Assembly (NCBI GenBank): GCA_017449525.1
Contig: JAFTFL010000004.1
Coordinates: forward strand, 124,001-188,000
DNA length: 64,000 nucleotides
Direction: 5' to 3'
From: Bacteroidales bacterium
GTDB taxonomy: Bacteria > Bacteroidota > Bacteroidia > Bacteroidales > P3
Each line of letters opens with the position of its first letter. Within the stretch, counting starts at the first letter, position 1. The position numbers and the translations under genes are program-made. The notes beneath the pieces were generated by a model. That model was not told the origin of the DNA, ran no database searches, and saw only the letters and a program-made list of their open reading frames with translations. Shown here in pieces: positions 33,868 through 46,140 of this stretch.

Positions 33868-35394
33868 ATGGATACAATAATTATATTGGACTTCGGCTCG
33901 CAGTACACCCAGCTGATAGCTCGCAAGGTGAGAGAGTTGAACACCTATTGTGAAATACATCCCTTCAACAAGGTGCCCGCACTGGATGAGAACGTCAAGG
34001 GCGTTATCTTCTCGGGTAGCCCCTATTCATGCAACGCTGCCGATGCCCCCGTGCCGCAAATGGAGGGCATCAAAGGACGGCTGCCTCTACTGGCAGTGTG
34101 CTATGGTGCACAATATCTGGCCAAGTGGGGAGGCGGCAAGGTGCAACAGTCGGCCACTCGCGAATATGGGCGGGCCAACCTGCAGTACATCGACCACAGC
34201 AATCCGCTCCTAAAAGGCATCAGCGAAGGCTCACAAGTATGGATGTCGCACGGCGACACCATTGAGCAAATACCCGAAGGCTACCATTGTATCTGTAGTA
34301 CCGCCAACGTGAAGTACGCCGGCTACCAAATAGAAGGAGAGCCTACGTATGCCATACAGTTTCACCCCGAGGTGCACCACTCGGTCGACGGACAGACCCT
34401 GCTGCACAACTTTGTGGTGGACATCTGCGGATGTGCACAAAACTGGACACCGGCCTCATTTATCGAAAGCACCGTAGCAGAACTGCGAACCAAATTGGGT
34501 AATGACAAAGTGATACTGGGCTTGAGCGGAGGCGTGGACAGTTCGGTGGCTGCCGTGCTGCTCAATAAGGCTATCGGCCATAACCTGCACTGCATATTCG
34601 TGGACAACGGACTGCTTCGCAAGAACGAGTTTGAGGATGTGCTGGCCTCCTACCGCGACATGGGTCTGAATGTCAAAGGAGTCGATGCCAAGCAGCGCTT
34701 CTACGAGGTGCTGGCTGGCGTAACCGACCCCGAAAAGAAGCGTAAAGGAATAGGGCGCACGTTCATCGATGTGTTTGACGAAGAAGCACGCCAGATAACC
34801 GATGCCAAGTGGCTGGCGCAGGGTACGATCTACCCCGACGTGATAGAGTCGACCTCGGTCAAGGGGCCTTCGGCCACCATCAAGAGCCACCACAACGTGG
34901 GAGGTCTGCCCGACTACATGAAGCTCAAACTGGTGGAACCTCTGAGACTACTCTTCAAGGATGAGGTACGCCGAGTGGGTCGCCAGCTGGGCATGAAAGA
35001 AGAGCTCATTGGACGGCATCCCTTCCCAGGACCAGGCTTAGCCATCAGAATACTCAGCGACGTAACTCCCGAGAAGGTGCGCATCCTGCAAGAGGTGGAC
35101 CACATATTCGTGCAAGGTCTGCGCCAAGCAGGTCTGTATGACAAGGTGTGGCAAGCAGGCTGCATGCTACTGCCAGTACAGTCGGTCGGTGTGATGGGAG
35201 ACGAACGCACCTACGAGAACGTGGTGGCACTACGTGCGGTGGAGAGCGTGGACGGTATGACCGCCGACTGGAGCCACCTGCCCTATGACTTCATGGCACA
35301 GGTGAGCAATGACATCATCAACAAGGTGAAAGGTGTGAACCGCGTGGTGTACGACATCAGCTCCAAGCCGCCCGCAACCATAGAGTGGGAGTAG
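33868..35394 (+). CDS. guaA: GMP synthase (glutamine-hydrolysing)
   Basis: 508 residues from the ATG at 33868 ([20 protein letters not shown]). It aminates XMP to GMP using ammonia from glutamine. The N-terminal class I glutaminase has its triad in AVCYGAQ (Cys78) and FHPEV (His166, Glu168). The ATP-pyrophosphatase domain starts with the P-loop LSGGVDSS (219-226). The C-terminal dimer domain ends in the conserved [11 protein letters not shown]. Length is usual for the family. The 48-base gap to the LysM gene and no terminator between them suggest that the lpx genes could share this transcript. Confidence 0.97.
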   Translation: MDTIIILDFGSQYTQLIARKVRELNTYCEIHPFNKVPALDENVKGVIFSGSPYSCNAADAPVPQMEGIKGRLPLLAVCYGAQYLAKWGGGKVQQSATREYGRANLQYIDHSNPLLKGISEGSQVWMSHGDTIEQIPEGYHCICSTANVKYAGYQIEGEPTYAIQFHPEVHHSVDGQTLLHNFVVDICGCAQNWTPASFIESTVAELRTKLGNDKVILGLSGGVDSSVAAVLLNKAIGHNLHCIFVDNGLLRKNEFEDVLASYRDMGLNVKGVDAKQRFYEVLAGVTDPEKKRKGIGRTFIDVFDEEARQITDAKWLAQGTIYPDVIESTSVKGPSATIKSHHNVGGLPDYMKLKLVEPLRLLFKDEVRRVGRQLGMKEELIGRHPFPGPGLAIRILSDVTPEKVRILQEVDHIFVQGLRQAGLYDKVWQAGCMLLPVQSVGVMGDERTYENVVALRAVESVDGMTADWSHLPYDFMAQVSNDIINKVKGVNRVVYDISSKPPATIEWE

Positions 35395-35442
35395 ACCGAC
35401 ACCACATACGCCACTACCAACGCATTCAATACTGAGCTACAC

Positions 35443-37176
35443 ATGACAAAAAGCTGCATATGCTGGTTGACGACAGGACTGCTGATGCTGCTTACGATCT
35501 GGGGCATACCAGCCCAGGCGCAGCAACTCATTAAGCCCACTGGACGCACACAGACCGTCAACGGCACCAAGTACTATTACCACATTGTGCAGGATGGCCA
35601 GACGGTATACTCCATAGCACGTGCCTACGGGCTGCACTATTCCAACGCGGTTGTCAAGACAGATATCCATAGCCTCAACGTGGGCGACACGGTGTGGTTG
35701 CCCTACACCAGCCAAAGTTCTGCAGCCGTGATGAAAGCTATCGGCACCACTCAAGTGGAGGACCCGACCATCACCATCACCGTGGCTCCCAAACAAACCC
35801 TCTATAGCCTCGCCAAGGAGTACGGCACCACCGTCGAGAAACTGACGGAGTTGAACCCTGAGGTTCAGACTACAGGCCTCAAGGCTGGACAACAGTTGCG
35901 CGTGCCCAAGTCGCAAGGTAGCACCTCGACCACGCGACCCACGCCGACGCAACCAAGCGCACCAGTCAAACGACCCACAACACCCACTACCCCAACCACG
36001 CACCAACCACCTGCACAACAGGTTGAACACTCGGTAGCATCATCGGCCACCATACGCGAGAGGCGACAGGCCGACCGAGTAACCGTATCGCTCATCTTGC
36101 CCCTTTACTTGGCTCGCATTGATGAGATATCAACCTCAAAATTCGACGTAGAACAGCGAGGGCGGAAGGACTACAAGTCGTTTGAGTTTATCCAATTCTA
36201 TGAAGGCATCCTCATGGGAATAGACGCGCTGGAGCAGATGGGAGTAAACATCACGCTGAACGTGGTGGACATGCCTTCATCGGGGGCAGAAGACATTATC
36301 GCTTCCTATAACCAGCACAACGTGGGCGCAAGCGACTGCATTATCGCACTGTTGCAGAAGGATGCCTTCAGCACTGTGGCCTCGCTGGCGGCCAAAGACA
36401 ACGTGTTTATCGTTAACCCCATGGCCACCCGCCCTGAAATATTGACCAACAATCCCTATGTGGTGAAATACATGCCCTCGACGGCAGGCACCGTACGTGC
36501 TATACTGGACGAGATTAGCCGCAGTTATCCAGGCTCAGAGCTCTTCGTGGTGCACAGCGGTGCACGTGCTGAGAGCGAAACGCTGAAAGAACTGCAACGC
36601 CAACTGCCTTCCTACTCGATAAAATATACGCTATTCAACTGGTCTGTGGCCGCCAAACTATCAAATACACTGAAGGCAAGCAAGAATCCCGTGGTGCTGG
36701 CCATATACGATCAGGGGCGCGACAAGAACCGCATCTTCGCCACACAACTACTCAACAGACTGGCTTCGGCAAAAAGCAGCCACCCCACGCTCTTCACTAT
36801 GACCAACTATATGAAAGAACTTTCGGACGTGGACTACAGCATGCTGCAGCAAACGGACTACCACTTTCCCTATCCAACCTATCTGGATTATAACAACACG
36901 CGCCATAAAGACTTCGTTGATGCGTTCCGCCAACGATTCAAGACTGAGCCAACCAACGACTATGCCGCCGTGGCGCATGACCTTATATTATATATAGGTG
37001 CAGCCATCAACAGCAGGGGTACCGACTTCTGGAAGGACGCCAACGCTATCCGCCCACAAAGCATGCTTTTCCCCATCCGCTTGACTCGCGATGCCACCAA
37101 CAACGGGTATGAGAATCAGGCCACCGCGCTTTACATGATGCAGGACTATAAACTTATCCCTGTCAACACGCGGTAG
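35443..37176 (+). CDS. LysM-domain protein with periplasmic-binding-protein-like region
   Basis: 577 residues. A signal peptide (1-27, ending AQAQ) exports it. Two LysM peptidoglycan-binding domains follow at about 45-88 (HIVQDGQTVYSIARAYGL) and 108-153 (VAPKQTLYSLAKEYGT). A Pro/Thr-rich linker covers about 158-200. The remainder, 210-577, has the pattern of a type I periplasmic binding protein (VSLILPLYL, then alternating strands and helices, GTVRAILDEISRSYPG, VVLAIYDQGRDKNRIFATQLL), as in Leu/Ile/Val-binding proteins. It sits between guaA and lpxC/fabZ. It is probably a periplasmic wall-bound protein; no ligand can be named. Confidence 0.85.
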   Translation: MTKSCICWLTTGLLMLLTIWGIPAQAQQLIKPTGRTQTVNGTKYYYHIVQDGQTVYSIARAYGLHYSNAVVKTDIHSLNVGDTVWLPYTSQSSAAVMKAIGTTQVEDPTITITVAPKQTLYSLAKEYGTTVEKLTELNPEVQTTGLKAGQQLRVPKSQGSTSTTRPTPTQPSAPVKRPTTPTTPTTHQPPAQQVEHSVASSATIRERRQADRVTVSLILPLYLARIDEISTSKFDVEQRGRKDYKSFEFIQFYEGILMGIDALEQMGVNITLNVVDMPSSGAEDIIASYNQHNVGASDCIIALLQKDAFSTVASLAAKDNVFIVNPMATRPEILTNNPYVVKYMPSTAGTVRAILDEISRSYPGSELFVVHSGARAESETLKELQRQLPSYSIKYTLFNWSVAAKLSNTLKASKNPVVLAIYDQGRDKNRIFATQLLNRLASAKSSHPTLFTMTNYMKELSDVDYSMLQQTDYHFPYPTYLDYNNTRHKDFVDAFRQRFKTEPTNDYAAVAHDLILYIGAAINSRGTDFWKDANAIRPQSMLFPIRLTRDATNNGYENQATALYMMQDYKLIPVNTR

Positions 37177-37221
37177 CACAACATCATCCCCACGCCACAC
37201 AACACAAGACACAGCACCACC

Positions 37222-38619
37222 ATGGAGTACCAAAATACAATCCGCAACAGTATAACCCTATCTGGACGCGGTCTGCACACTGGGAGTGTGTGCCACGTAA
37301 CGTTGACACCTGCTGCGGAAAACACAGGAATCGTGTTTCGACGCACTGATGTAAACCCACCAGTCGACATACCAGCGCTGGCCACTCTCGTAGGCAGCAC
37401 ATCGCGCAACACCACTCTTTGTCAAGGCTCACTGCAAATATCCACCGTGGAGCACCTGCTGTCGGCACTGCATGGACTGCGCGTAGACAACGTATTGATA
37501 TGTATTGACGGAGCAGAAGTGCCCATCCTTGACGGAAGTGCCAAGATGTGGGTGGACGCCATCCAACAGGTCGGGCTGCAAATGCAGCAAGCAGAGCGAA
37601 GGTACTTTTCCATCAAAGAACCTATCTATATGGTCGGTGATAACGACAATGTGGAGTACATCGCCATGCCCGACAACGATTTTCGGGTAACGACCATTAT
37701 AGACTTCCCCGACACCATCATCGGCAAACAGGTGGCGGAGCTCAACTCGTTCGATGAGTACGCCACTGAAGTGGCGCAATGTCGCACTTTCGTGTTCTTG
37801 CACGAAATAGCACCCCTGCTGGCAGGCGGTCTAATTAAAGGAGGAGACCTCGACAATGCGCTCGTCTTTGTGGGCAAGCCCCTGGAACCCATGCAGACCG
37901 AGATACTGTCGCGCATCTTTCAGCGCAACCCTGAAGAGATAACCGTTGCTGGGGGTGTGCTCAACACCTGCCAGCCCTACTTCAGCAATGAGCCTGCACG
38001 CCACAAAATGCTGGACTTCATTGGCGACATAGCCTTGATAGGTGCACCTGTCAAAGGGCACTTCATCATCAAATGCCCTGGCCACAAGTCGAATGCCAAC
38101 TTCGCCCGCATGCTGATAAATGCCATGAAGGAAAGCCTACAGATGGATGCAGTACCGACCTACAATCCCAATAGTAATCCTGTCATAGGCCACGACGCCA
38201 TACGCAGTTTTCTCCCCCACCGATTTCCCTTCCTGATGGTCGACAAGGTGATAGAAAAAGGAGAAGACTACATCGTGGGTGTGAAGAATGTAACGACCGA
38301 TGAACCATTCTTCCAAGGCCACTTCCCAGACGCACCCATCATGCCTGGCGTGCTACAGTTGGAAGCTATGGCTCAGGTGGGTGGCCTTATGGTCATCACC
38401 GAGATAGAAAATCCCGAACTGTATTCCACCGCTCTGGCACGAATTGACGGTGTCAAATTCCGCCACAACGTGATGCCAGGTGATACATTAATAATAAAGG
38501 TTCACAAGTTGGCTCCATTGCGTCGCGGTTATCTTAAGATGAAAGGTATCGCCTACGTGGGCAATACCATCGTAACGGAAGCCACCTTTGTAGCGCAAAT
38601 ATTCAAGAAACAACAATAA
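37222..38619 (+). CDS. lpxC-fabZ: Bifunctional UDP-acyl-GlcNAc deacetylase / 3-hydroxyacyl-ACP dehydratase
   Basis: 465 residues. This LpxC-FabZ fusion is a hallmark of Bacteroidota. The LpxC part (about 1-305) removes the acetyl group in the committed step of lipid A synthesis; zinc and catalytic motifs include STVEHLLSAL (His78) and ARHKMLDFIGD. The FabZ part (about 318-465) dehydrates 3-hydroxyacyl-ACP in fatty-acid synthesis, with LPHRFPFLMVD (catalytic His) and GHFPDAPIMPGVLQLEAMAQ (catalytic Glu). lpxA follows after two bases, so the two are translated from one mRNA. Confidence 0.97.
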   Translation: MEYQNTIRNSITLSGRGLHTGSVCHVTLTPAAENTGIVFRRTDVNPPVDIPALATLVGSTSRNTTLCQGSLQISTVEHLLSALHGLRVDNVLICIDGAEVPILDGSAKMWVDAIQQVGLQMQQAERRYFSIKEPIYMVGDNDNVEYIAMPDNDFRVTTIIDFPDTIIGKQVAELNSFDEYATEVAQCRTFVFLHEIAPLLAGGLIKGGDLDNALVFVGKPLEPMQTEILSRIFQRNPEEITVAGGVLNTCQPYFSNEPARHKMLDFIGDIALIGAPVKGHFIIKCPGHKSNANFARMLINAMKESLQMDAVPTYNPNSNPVIGHDAIRSFLPHRFPFLMVDKVIEKGEDYIVGVKNVTTDEPFFQGHFPDAPIMPGVLQLEAMAQVGGLMVITEIENPELYSTALARIDGVKFRHNVMPGDTLIIKVHKLAPLRRGYLKMKGIAYVGNTIVTEATFVAQIFKKQQ

Positions 38620-38621
38620 CA

Positions 38622-39437
38622 ATGGCAGAACTCTTTGACCTGCACCCGAATGCCAAGATAGGCAAGAACGTCACCATCTCCAACTTCACCACCATCTACG
38701 ACGACGTAGAGATAGGCGACGACACCTGGATAGGACCCAACGTTACCATCTTCCCAGGCGCACGCATTGGCAAAGGATGTAAGATATTTCCTGGCAGCGT
38801 AATTGCCGCCATTCCTCAAGACTTAAAGTTCAACGGTGAGTACACCACCTGCAACATCGGCGACAACAATGTCATACGCGAATGCTGCACCATCAACCGT
38901 GGCACTGCAGCATCGGGACGCACAGTGGTGGGCAACGGCAACCTCATCATGGCTTACGTCCACATTGCACACGACTGCATCATAGGCGACAACTGTGTGT
39001 TTGCCAACAACACCACGCTGGCCGGCCACATTACAGTAGGCGACTGGGCGGTACTGGGAGGCAAGACCGCCATCCTGCAATTTGTACACATCGGTGCGCA
39101 CGTCATCACCTCGGGCGGTTCGCTGGTTAACAAGGACATTCCTCCTTTCGTCAAGGCAGGACGATACCCAATACAGTACGCCGGAGTTAACTCGCTGGGA
39201 CTGCGCCGCAGAGGATTCACCAATGCCTCCATCAATAACATACAGGACATTTACCGCCTGTTGTTCCAAAAGGGGCTTAACGTATCGCACGCAGTAGAGA
39301 TTATCAAAGAACAATATGGCAATACTGCCGAAGGCAAAATCATCCTCAGTTTCATCGGCCAAGCCAACACGGGTCTGCTGAAAGGCTATTCCTACTCCGA
39401 CCGCGCCCACATGTCGGCCGAAGAACACAACGATTGA
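38622..39437 (+). CDS. lpxA: UDP-N-acetylglucosamine acyltransferase
   Basis: 271 residues. It adds the first 3-hydroxyacyl chain to UDP-GlcNAc in lipid A synthesis, acting before LpxC. The N-terminal two thirds are hexapeptide repeats forming a left-handed beta-helix (IGKNVTISNFTTIYDDVEIGDDTWIG pattern), with the catalytic His in AYVHIAHDC. The C-terminal part is helical (NASINNIQDIYRLLF). The ATG is two bases after the lpxC/fabZ stop. A hairpin followed by TAGTTTTT ends the transcript. Confidence 0.96.
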   Translation: MAELFDLHPNAKIGKNVTISNFTTIYDDVEIGDDTWIGPNVTIFPGARIGKGCKIFPGSVIAAIPQDLKFNGEYTTCNIGDNNVIRECCTINRGTAASGRTVVGNGNLIMAYVHIAHDCIIGDNCVFANNTTLAGHITVGDWAVLGGKTAILQFVHIGAHVITSGGSLVNKDIPPFVKAGRYPIQYAGVNSLGLRRRGFTNASINNIQDIYRLLFQKGLNVSHAVEIIKEQYGNTAEGKIILSFIGQANTGLLKGYSYSDRAHMSAEEHND

Positions 39438-39521
39438 TATCGCAGAAACACAGCACCAATCCCCCACACTACACGCCGCAATATCGTACACAAAAACCGC
39501 ACCAACAGAAGAGCTCAACCG

Positions 39522-39570
39522 TTAAATAGGAGCATTTTTTGATTACCTTATGCTCAATTTAATAGTTTTT
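39522..39570 (+). terminator. Terminator of the lpx operon
   Basis: TTAAAT-AG-GAGCAT (39522-39535) mirrors ATGCTC-A-ATTTAA (39550-39562), and TAGTTTTT follows. It is AT-rich, so weaker than others in the window. Confidence 0.55.
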
Positions 39571-39672
39571 ATGAACGATTAAGGCATTTGAAGCACACCA
39601 AATTGCGCAATGAAAAGCACAAAACCACAAGAAAACCGGTTCAGAACGAGACTCCAATCGGGAAAAGGTGTG

Positions 39673-39845
39673 TACTTTTGCACTCGCTTTTGATAAAGAA
39701 AACACAAGTTGCCGATAGAGAACCTACAAGCATTTGATAAAGTAAGAGCAAGTAAACTAAGAAGACTCCGCAACCATTTGGCAAAACAAACGCAACTGCT
39801 TGGCGGCCCAAACGAAAGAAAACATAGAATAAAACACATACGCAC
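39673..39845 (+). promoter_or_regulatory. -7 box and leader of rpsO
   Basis: TACTTTTG at 39673-39680 fits TAnnTTTG; no -33 TTG at the right distance. The leader of about 160 bases holds the direct repeat TTTGATAAAG at 39688 and 39733. S15 genes often control themselves through their leader, so this region is a candidate, but no known fold is recognised. Confidence 0.45.
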
Positions 39846-40115
39846 ATGTATCTGACCAAAGAGAAAAGACAAGAGATTTATGCTCAGTACGGCAAATCGG
39901 CCACTGACAGTGGCTCGGCAGAATCGCAAATAGCATTGTTCACCTACAGAATTCAGCACCTCACCGAGTTGATGAAGGCTCACAAGAAAGACCAAGTGTC
40001 TGAACGCGCACTGGTAACCCTCGTCGGAAAGCGTCGCCGCATGCTCGACTATCTGAAAGAGACGGATATCGAACGCTACCGCGCCATCATCAAGAAGCTG
40101 AACTTGAGAAAATAG
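39846..40115 (+). CDS. rpsO: 30S ribosomal protein S15
   Basis: 89 residues, the usual length. S15 binds 16S rRNA early in 30S assembly. The four-helix pattern and conserved segments GSAESQIALFTYRIQHLTEL and RRRMLDYLKETDIERYRAII are present. It stands alone between its own promoter and a strong terminator. The pnp gene follows about 260 bases later, an order also seen in many other bacteria. Confidence 0.98.
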   Translation: MYLTKEKRQEIYAQYGKSATDSGSAESQIALFTYRIQHLTELMKAHKKDQVSERALVTLVGKRRRMLDYLKETDIERYRAIIKKLNLRK

Positions 40116-40146
40116 ATGTAAGAAAACCGCTATTGATTATGGTTGA

Positions 40147-40177
40147 GAGAGACCTGGTTATCCGGGTCTCTTTTTTT
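40147..40177 (+). terminator. Terminator of rpsO
   Basis: AGAGACCTGG (40148-40157) pairs with CCGGGTCTCT (40162-40171; one G-U pair) and leads into seven T. Confidence 0.9.
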
Positions 40178-40261
40178 AAAGTAGTATCCGTAAGCTACGA
40201 CATTCGGCTCACTACGGCAGACAAATCGGCTCATAACGATAGATAAAGAAGTAGAAGAAGC

Positions 40262-40360
40262 ATCCATACGCTGTGACGTTCAGCGCATGACGACGGATAA
40301 CATCGAGAAGTAAACATAACAATCCATGCGCCGTGACGTTCGGTGCATGACGACGGATAA
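40262..40360 (+). repeat. Two 39-bp direct repeats with a 60-bp period upstream of pnp
   Basis: Copies at 40262-40300 and 40322-40360 differ at five positions and share GTGACGTTC and GCATGACGACGGATAA. A more worn third copy may start near 40186. The second copy ends 19 bases before the pnp start codon. No strong promoter was found between the rpsO terminator and pnp. Confidence 0.75.
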
Positions 40361-40379
40361 AGAAGTAAGAAAGGACAAC

Positions 40380-42611
40380 ATGAACATCATCAACAAAACA
40401 ATCGACCTTGGCGACGGACGTATCATTACCATCGAAACTGGTAAACTCGCCAAGCAGGCCGACGGTTCGGCCGTAGTCAGAATGAACGACACCATGCTGC
40501 TGGCAACAGTCTGCGCAAAGACCGAAGTGGGCGAACACGTCGACTTCATGCCCCTCACGGTGGATTACCAAGAGAAGTATGCAGCCATGGGACGCTTCCC
40601 CGGCGGCTTTTTCAAGAGAGAAGGTCGTCCCTCGGAGCACGAAATTCTCATTGCCCGACTCGTCGATCGCGCACTGCGCCCACTCTTCCCCGACAATTTC
40701 CACGCTGAAGTGCAGGTAATGATTTACCTCATTTCGGGCGATAAGAACACGATGCCCGACCAGTTAGCCGCACTGGCCGCTGCCTCGGCTTTGGCCGTGA
40801 GCGACATCCCATTTGGCGGTCCCGTGTCGGAGGTACGCGTCAGCTACCTCGACGGCCAGTACGTCATCAACACCCCCATGCCCGACATTGAGCGTGCCGA
40901 CCTCGACCTCATCGTGGCCGCCACCGAAGAGAATATCATGATGGTGGAAGGCGAAATGAAAGAAGTGTCGGAACAGGTGATGCTCGGTGCATTGAAGGCC
41001 GCCCACGAAGCCATCAAACTGCAGTGCCGCGCCTTGGCCGAACTCACCGTGGAAGCTGGCAAGAGCCAGAAGCGCGAATACTGCCACGAAGTGAACGACG
41101 AGCAGTTGCGTCAGCGCATCCATGACGAGCTCTACCAGCAATGCTACGACTTTGCTAAGCAGGGCATCGCCAACAAGCACATGCGCGAAGAGGGCTTTTC
41201 TGCCATCAAACAGGCCTTCATCGAAGCCAACTACACCGAAGAAACCCTCACCGACGACGTGCAGTTCATGATAGACCGCTACTATCACGACACCGAAAAG
41301 GAAGCCATGCGCGATATGGTGCTCAACGAGCGCACTCGCCTCGACGGCCGCCAACTCGACGAGATACGCCCTATTTGGTGCGAAGTGGACTACCTGCCCT
41401 CGGCTCACGGTAGCGCCATTTTCACCCGCGGTGAAACCCAATCGCTCTCCACCTGCACCCTCGGCACTAAGCTCGACGAGCAGATTATTGACGGCGCCGT
41501 CATCGAAGGCACCCGCCGATTCCTACTGCACTACAACTTCCCGGGCTTTGCCACTGGCGAGGTGAAACGAAGCGGTTCGGCTGGCCGTCGCGAAATAGGC
41601 CACGGACACTTGGCATGGCGCGCCCTCAAAGAGGTGCTCCCCACCGAAGAAGAATGTCCCTACACCATCCGCGTAGTCAGCGACATTTTGGAAAGCAACG
41701 GTTCCTCCTCCATGGCCACCGTCTGCGCCGGATGCCTCGCCTTAATGGACGCTGGCGTGAAGATACGCAAACCAGTGGCTGGTATAGCCATGGGCCTAAT
41801 CAGCAAAGGCGACAAGTGGGCCGTACTGAGCGACATCCTCGGCGACGAAGACCACCTCGGCGACATGGACTTCAAGGTTACTGGAACACGCGACGGCATC
41901 ACCGCCTGCCAGATGGACATCAAGGTGGACGGCCTCAGCTACGACGTACTCGCCAAAGCCCTTGAACAAGCTCGCCAAGGCCGCCTCCACATTCTCGACA
42001 AAATCGAAGCCACAATCGCCGCTCCGCGCGAAGACTACAAGTCTTTCGTGCCGCGCATCGTGCAGATAACCATCCCGAAAGACTTCATTGGAGCTGTTAT
42101 CGGCAAGGGTGGCGAAGTCATCCAAAAACTGCAGAAAGAGACGGGCACGGTCATCAACATCGAAGAAGTGGGCGAAGTGGGCGTAGTCGACATTGCCTCG
42201 GCCGACAAGGCTGGCATCGAAGCCGCCCTGCAGCGCATCAAAGACATCACCACCGTACCCGAGGTGGGCGAAGTCTACAACGCACGCGTTGTTAGCATTG
42301 TCGAATTTGGTGCTTTCCTCGAATTCCTACCTGGCAAAGAAGGCCTGATGCACATCAGCGAATACGACTGGAAACGCACCGACAGCCTCGAAAACCTACT
42401 CCATGTAGGCGACGAGTTGCAAGTGAAAATCATAGCTATCGACGAAAAAACTGGCAAACTCAAACTCTCGCGCAAAGCCCTCCTACCCAAGCCCGAAGGC
42501 TATGTAGAAGAGAAACCCGCACGCCGCGACAGCGGTTCTGGCCGCCACGAAGGAGGCCGAGGCGAACGCTCCGGCCGCCGCGAAGGCTCAGCCGACCGTC
42601 GGCGTCGCTAA
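40380..42611 (+). CDS. pnp: Polyribonucleotide nucleotidyltransferase (PNPase)
   Basis: 743 residues from the ATG at 40380, preceded by AAAGGA; an upstream in-frame ATG at 40326 would translate the repeat region. PNPase degrades RNA from the 3' end using phosphate. Two RNase PH domains flank a helical linker (first about 1-230; second about 310-550 with [21 protein letters not shown]). A KH domain (about 555-615, [18 protein letters not shown]) and an S1 domain (about 625-695, [22 protein letters not shown]) follow. The last 40 residues are a basic Arg/Gly-rich tail that likely adds RNA affinity. Confidence 0.97.
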   Translation: MNIINKTIDLGDGRIITIETGKLAKQADGSAVVRMNDTMLLATVCAKTEVGEHVDFMPLTVDYQEKYAAMGRFPGGFFKREGRPSEHEILIARLVDRALRPLFPDNFHAEVQVMIYLISGDKNTMPDQLAALAAASALAVSDIPFGGPVSEVRVSYLDGQYVINTPMPDIERADLDLIVAATEENIMMVEGEMKEVSEQVMLGALKAAHEAIKLQCRALAELTVEAGKSQKREYCHEVNDEQLRQRIHDELYQQCYDFAKQGIANKHMREEGFSAIKQAFIEANYTEETLTDDVQFMIDRYYHDTEKEAMRDMVLNERTRLDGRQLDEIRPIWCEVDYLPSAHGSAIFTRGETQSLSTCTLGTKLDEQIIDGAVIEGTRRFLLHYNFPGFATGEVKRSGSAGRREIGHGHLAWRALKEVLPTEEECPYTIRVVSDILESNGSSSMATVCAGCLALMDAGVKIRKPVAGIAMGLISKGDKWAVLSDILGDEDHLGDMDFKVTGTRDGITACQMDIKVDGLSYDVLAKALEQARQGRLHILDKIEATIAAPREDYKSFVPRIVQITIPKDFIGAVIGKGGEVIQKLQKETGTVINIEEVGEVGVVDIASADKAGIEAALQRIKDITTVPEVGEVYNARVVSIVEFGAFLEFLPGKEGLMHISEYDWKRTDSLENLLHVGDELQVKIIAIDEKTGKLKLSRKALLPKPEGYVEEKPARRDSGSGRHEGGRGERSGRREGSADRRRR

Positions 42612-42692
42612 CTCCCACAGGAAGGAATACCGGGGGGCGTCCCTATCCTCCCTGCCCCCTGATGGGCGCAAGGCTACCGCACAAACATCCAC

Positions 42693-42736
42693 GATGCGCG
42701 CCGCGAAAACATACTTCGCGGTGCGCATCCTTTTTT
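42693..42736 (+). terminator. Terminator of pnp
   Basis: A 15-bp stem (GATGCGCGCCGCGAA at 42693-42707 with 42715-42729, one G-U pair) is followed by CTTTTTT. Confidence 0.9.
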
Positions 42737-43024
42737 ATTCCACCCTCGCCTCATAAATCACCATAATTGCCAACGCACTTTATCGGGCCGAATAATGCAC
42801 AGATATACAATCCGCTTTATCTGACCAAACAACGTACATCAACCAACCGAACAACGCACATTATCCAAGCACCAATGCACCTGAATGGAACCAGTTACAC
42901 AAATAATACCTTACTGGTCGTTCTCACACATTCACAATATATTCCCCACTGCATCGTTATAGCCCCGAATTGATTGAGCCAACCACCTCACAGCTATGAC
43001 CAACACGAGGGTGTACCGCACATA
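42737..43024 (+). other. AT-rich leader side of the CRISPR array
   Basis: No gene is supported here. If crRNAs are read on the plus strand, as tracrRNA pairing indicates, this is the leader and the end where new spacers enter. It is AT-rich and contains loose repeats such as ACCAAACAACGTACATCAACC. I found no clear TTG-N20-TAnnTTTG promoter in it. Confidence 0.45.
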
Positions 43025-44472
43025 GTTGTGAATTGCTTGAAAAGAGGACATTGACACCATTAGATACACAACGGTCTCAACTCTCCATCATCCATCAACC
43101 AAGTTGTGAATTGCTTGAAAAGAGGACATTGACACCATTAGATACACAACGCGGAGATGGGAGAATGTATTTACAAACTAGTTGTGAATTGCTTGAAAAG
43201 AGGACATTGACACCATTAGATACACAACCGGAAACTATCCGTTGGCAACACCTCTTGGGTTGTGAATTGCTTGAAAAGAGGACATTGACACCATTAGATA
43301 CACAACACCGACCGACCTTTGTAGGTGCGACAGCCTGTTGTGAATTGCTTGAAAAGAGGACATTGACACCATTAGATACACAACTGTAAAACAAGGATGT
43401 GTCAGTTCGCTTATGTTGTGAATTGCTTGAAAAGAGGACATTGACACCATTAGATACACAACGCGCTTTTGGATAGACAACGTGCTGGGTGGTTGTGAAT
43501 TGCTTGAAAAGAGGACATTGACACCATTAGATACACAACTTAGAATAAGAAATCAAGATAATCAAGCGTGTTGTGAATTGCTTGAAAAGAGGACATTGAC
43601 ACCATTAGATACACAACCAGCAATTGCTTTTGGTTTGCTTTCGTTTTGTTGTGAATTGCTTGAAAAGAGGACATTGACACCATTAGATACACAACAAAGC
43701 ATAAGAGAGGATAGTATAAGAGAGAGTTGTGAATTGCTTGAAAAGAGGACATTGACACCATTAGATACACAACGTTCTTTCGCTTGCTTGAACCTGGTCC
43801 TCGTTGTGAATTGCTTGAAAAGAGGACATTGACACCATTAGATACACAACAAAAAAATGATTATAATGCAATCGTATTCTGTTGTGAATTGCTTGAAAAG
43901 AGGACATTGACACCATTAGATACACAACAGCAGCACCTTCCACTACCTCAACCGCTATGTTGTGAATTGCTTGAAAAGAGGACATTGACACCATTAGATA
44001 CACAACGCTGATAATGCAAATGCAATGCAAACTGATGTTGTGAATTGCTTGAAAAGAGGACATTGACACCATTAGATACACAACTTAACCAACGATGGAT
44101 TGTGATTTGATATGTTGTGAATTGCTTGAAAAGAGGACATTGACACCATTAGATACACAACAACCCCTCACCCAACCACAACCTAAAGAATGTTGTGAAT
44201 TGCTTGAAAAGAGGACATTGACACCATTAGATACACAACAATTTGCGTACCGCTATATTATCGACACTGTTGTGAATTGCTTGAAAAGAGGACATTGACA
44301 CCATTAGATACACAACCCGCAGGCAGCACATGTGTTGCCGATGAATGTTGTGAATTGCTTGAAAAGAGGACATTGACACCATTAGATACACAACAGTGGA
44401 TGTCTATTATAACGGCCGTTGGCAGTTGTGAATTGCTTGAAAAGAGGACATTGACACCATTAGATACACAAC
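43025..44472 (+). CRISPR. Type II-C CRISPR array, 19 repeats and 18 spacers
   Basis: The repeat is 48 bases, begins GTTGTGAATTGCTTGAAAAG and ends TTAGATACACAAC; its ends are a 6-base inverted repeat (GTTGTG/CACAAC). All 19 copies look identical, including the first (43025-43072) and last (44425-44472). Spacers are 30 bases, except the 6th, 10th, 14th and 16th, which are 29. The tracrRNA anti-repeat pairs with the GTTGTGAATTGCTTGAAAAG end of the plus-strand repeat, so crRNAs are made rightward, toward the cas genes and opposite to them. The terminator at 44531 fits that direction. Repeated short frames through the array are not genes. Confidence 0.98.
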
Positions 44473-44524
44473 ACGATATGCGCAATGTCCGTAGAGAGAA
44501 CCTCTTAGAAGGGGTCAATGGAAT

Positions 44525-44557
44525 AAAAAAAGCTGCCCAATTGGGCAGCTTTTTTTA
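44525..44557. terminator. Bidirectional terminator between array and cas operon
   Basis: AGCTGCCCAATTGGGCAGCT (44531-44550) is a perfect palindrome with A-run 44525-44530 before and seven T after. It can stop both the rightward array transcript and the leftward cas1-cas2 transcript. Confidence 0.9.
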
Positions 44558-44658
44558 TTGTTCAACACCAGTTTTGCAGTCCTAATACAGGACAAAAAGG
44601 CTTTAATTGACTACCGTAAACCTCTGCAGGGAGCAAACTACGACACAATAGGCAATAG

Positions 44659-46040
<1,382 letters not shown>

Positions 46041-46140
46041 AGGTTTACAGAGTTTTCTTCAACCATGCTGTACGCAAAAGAAGCGCAATTGGTTTCATTT
46101 CACGGAGAAAAAGTATCACTTTTGCAGTACAGTAACCCCC

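Noticed and set aside
43033..44298. Many open frames running through the CRISPR repeats, on both strands
   Set aside because: They are the same repeat translated over and over (LEKRTLTPLDTQ or FQAIHN motifs); the unit structure of repeat and spacer explains them fully.
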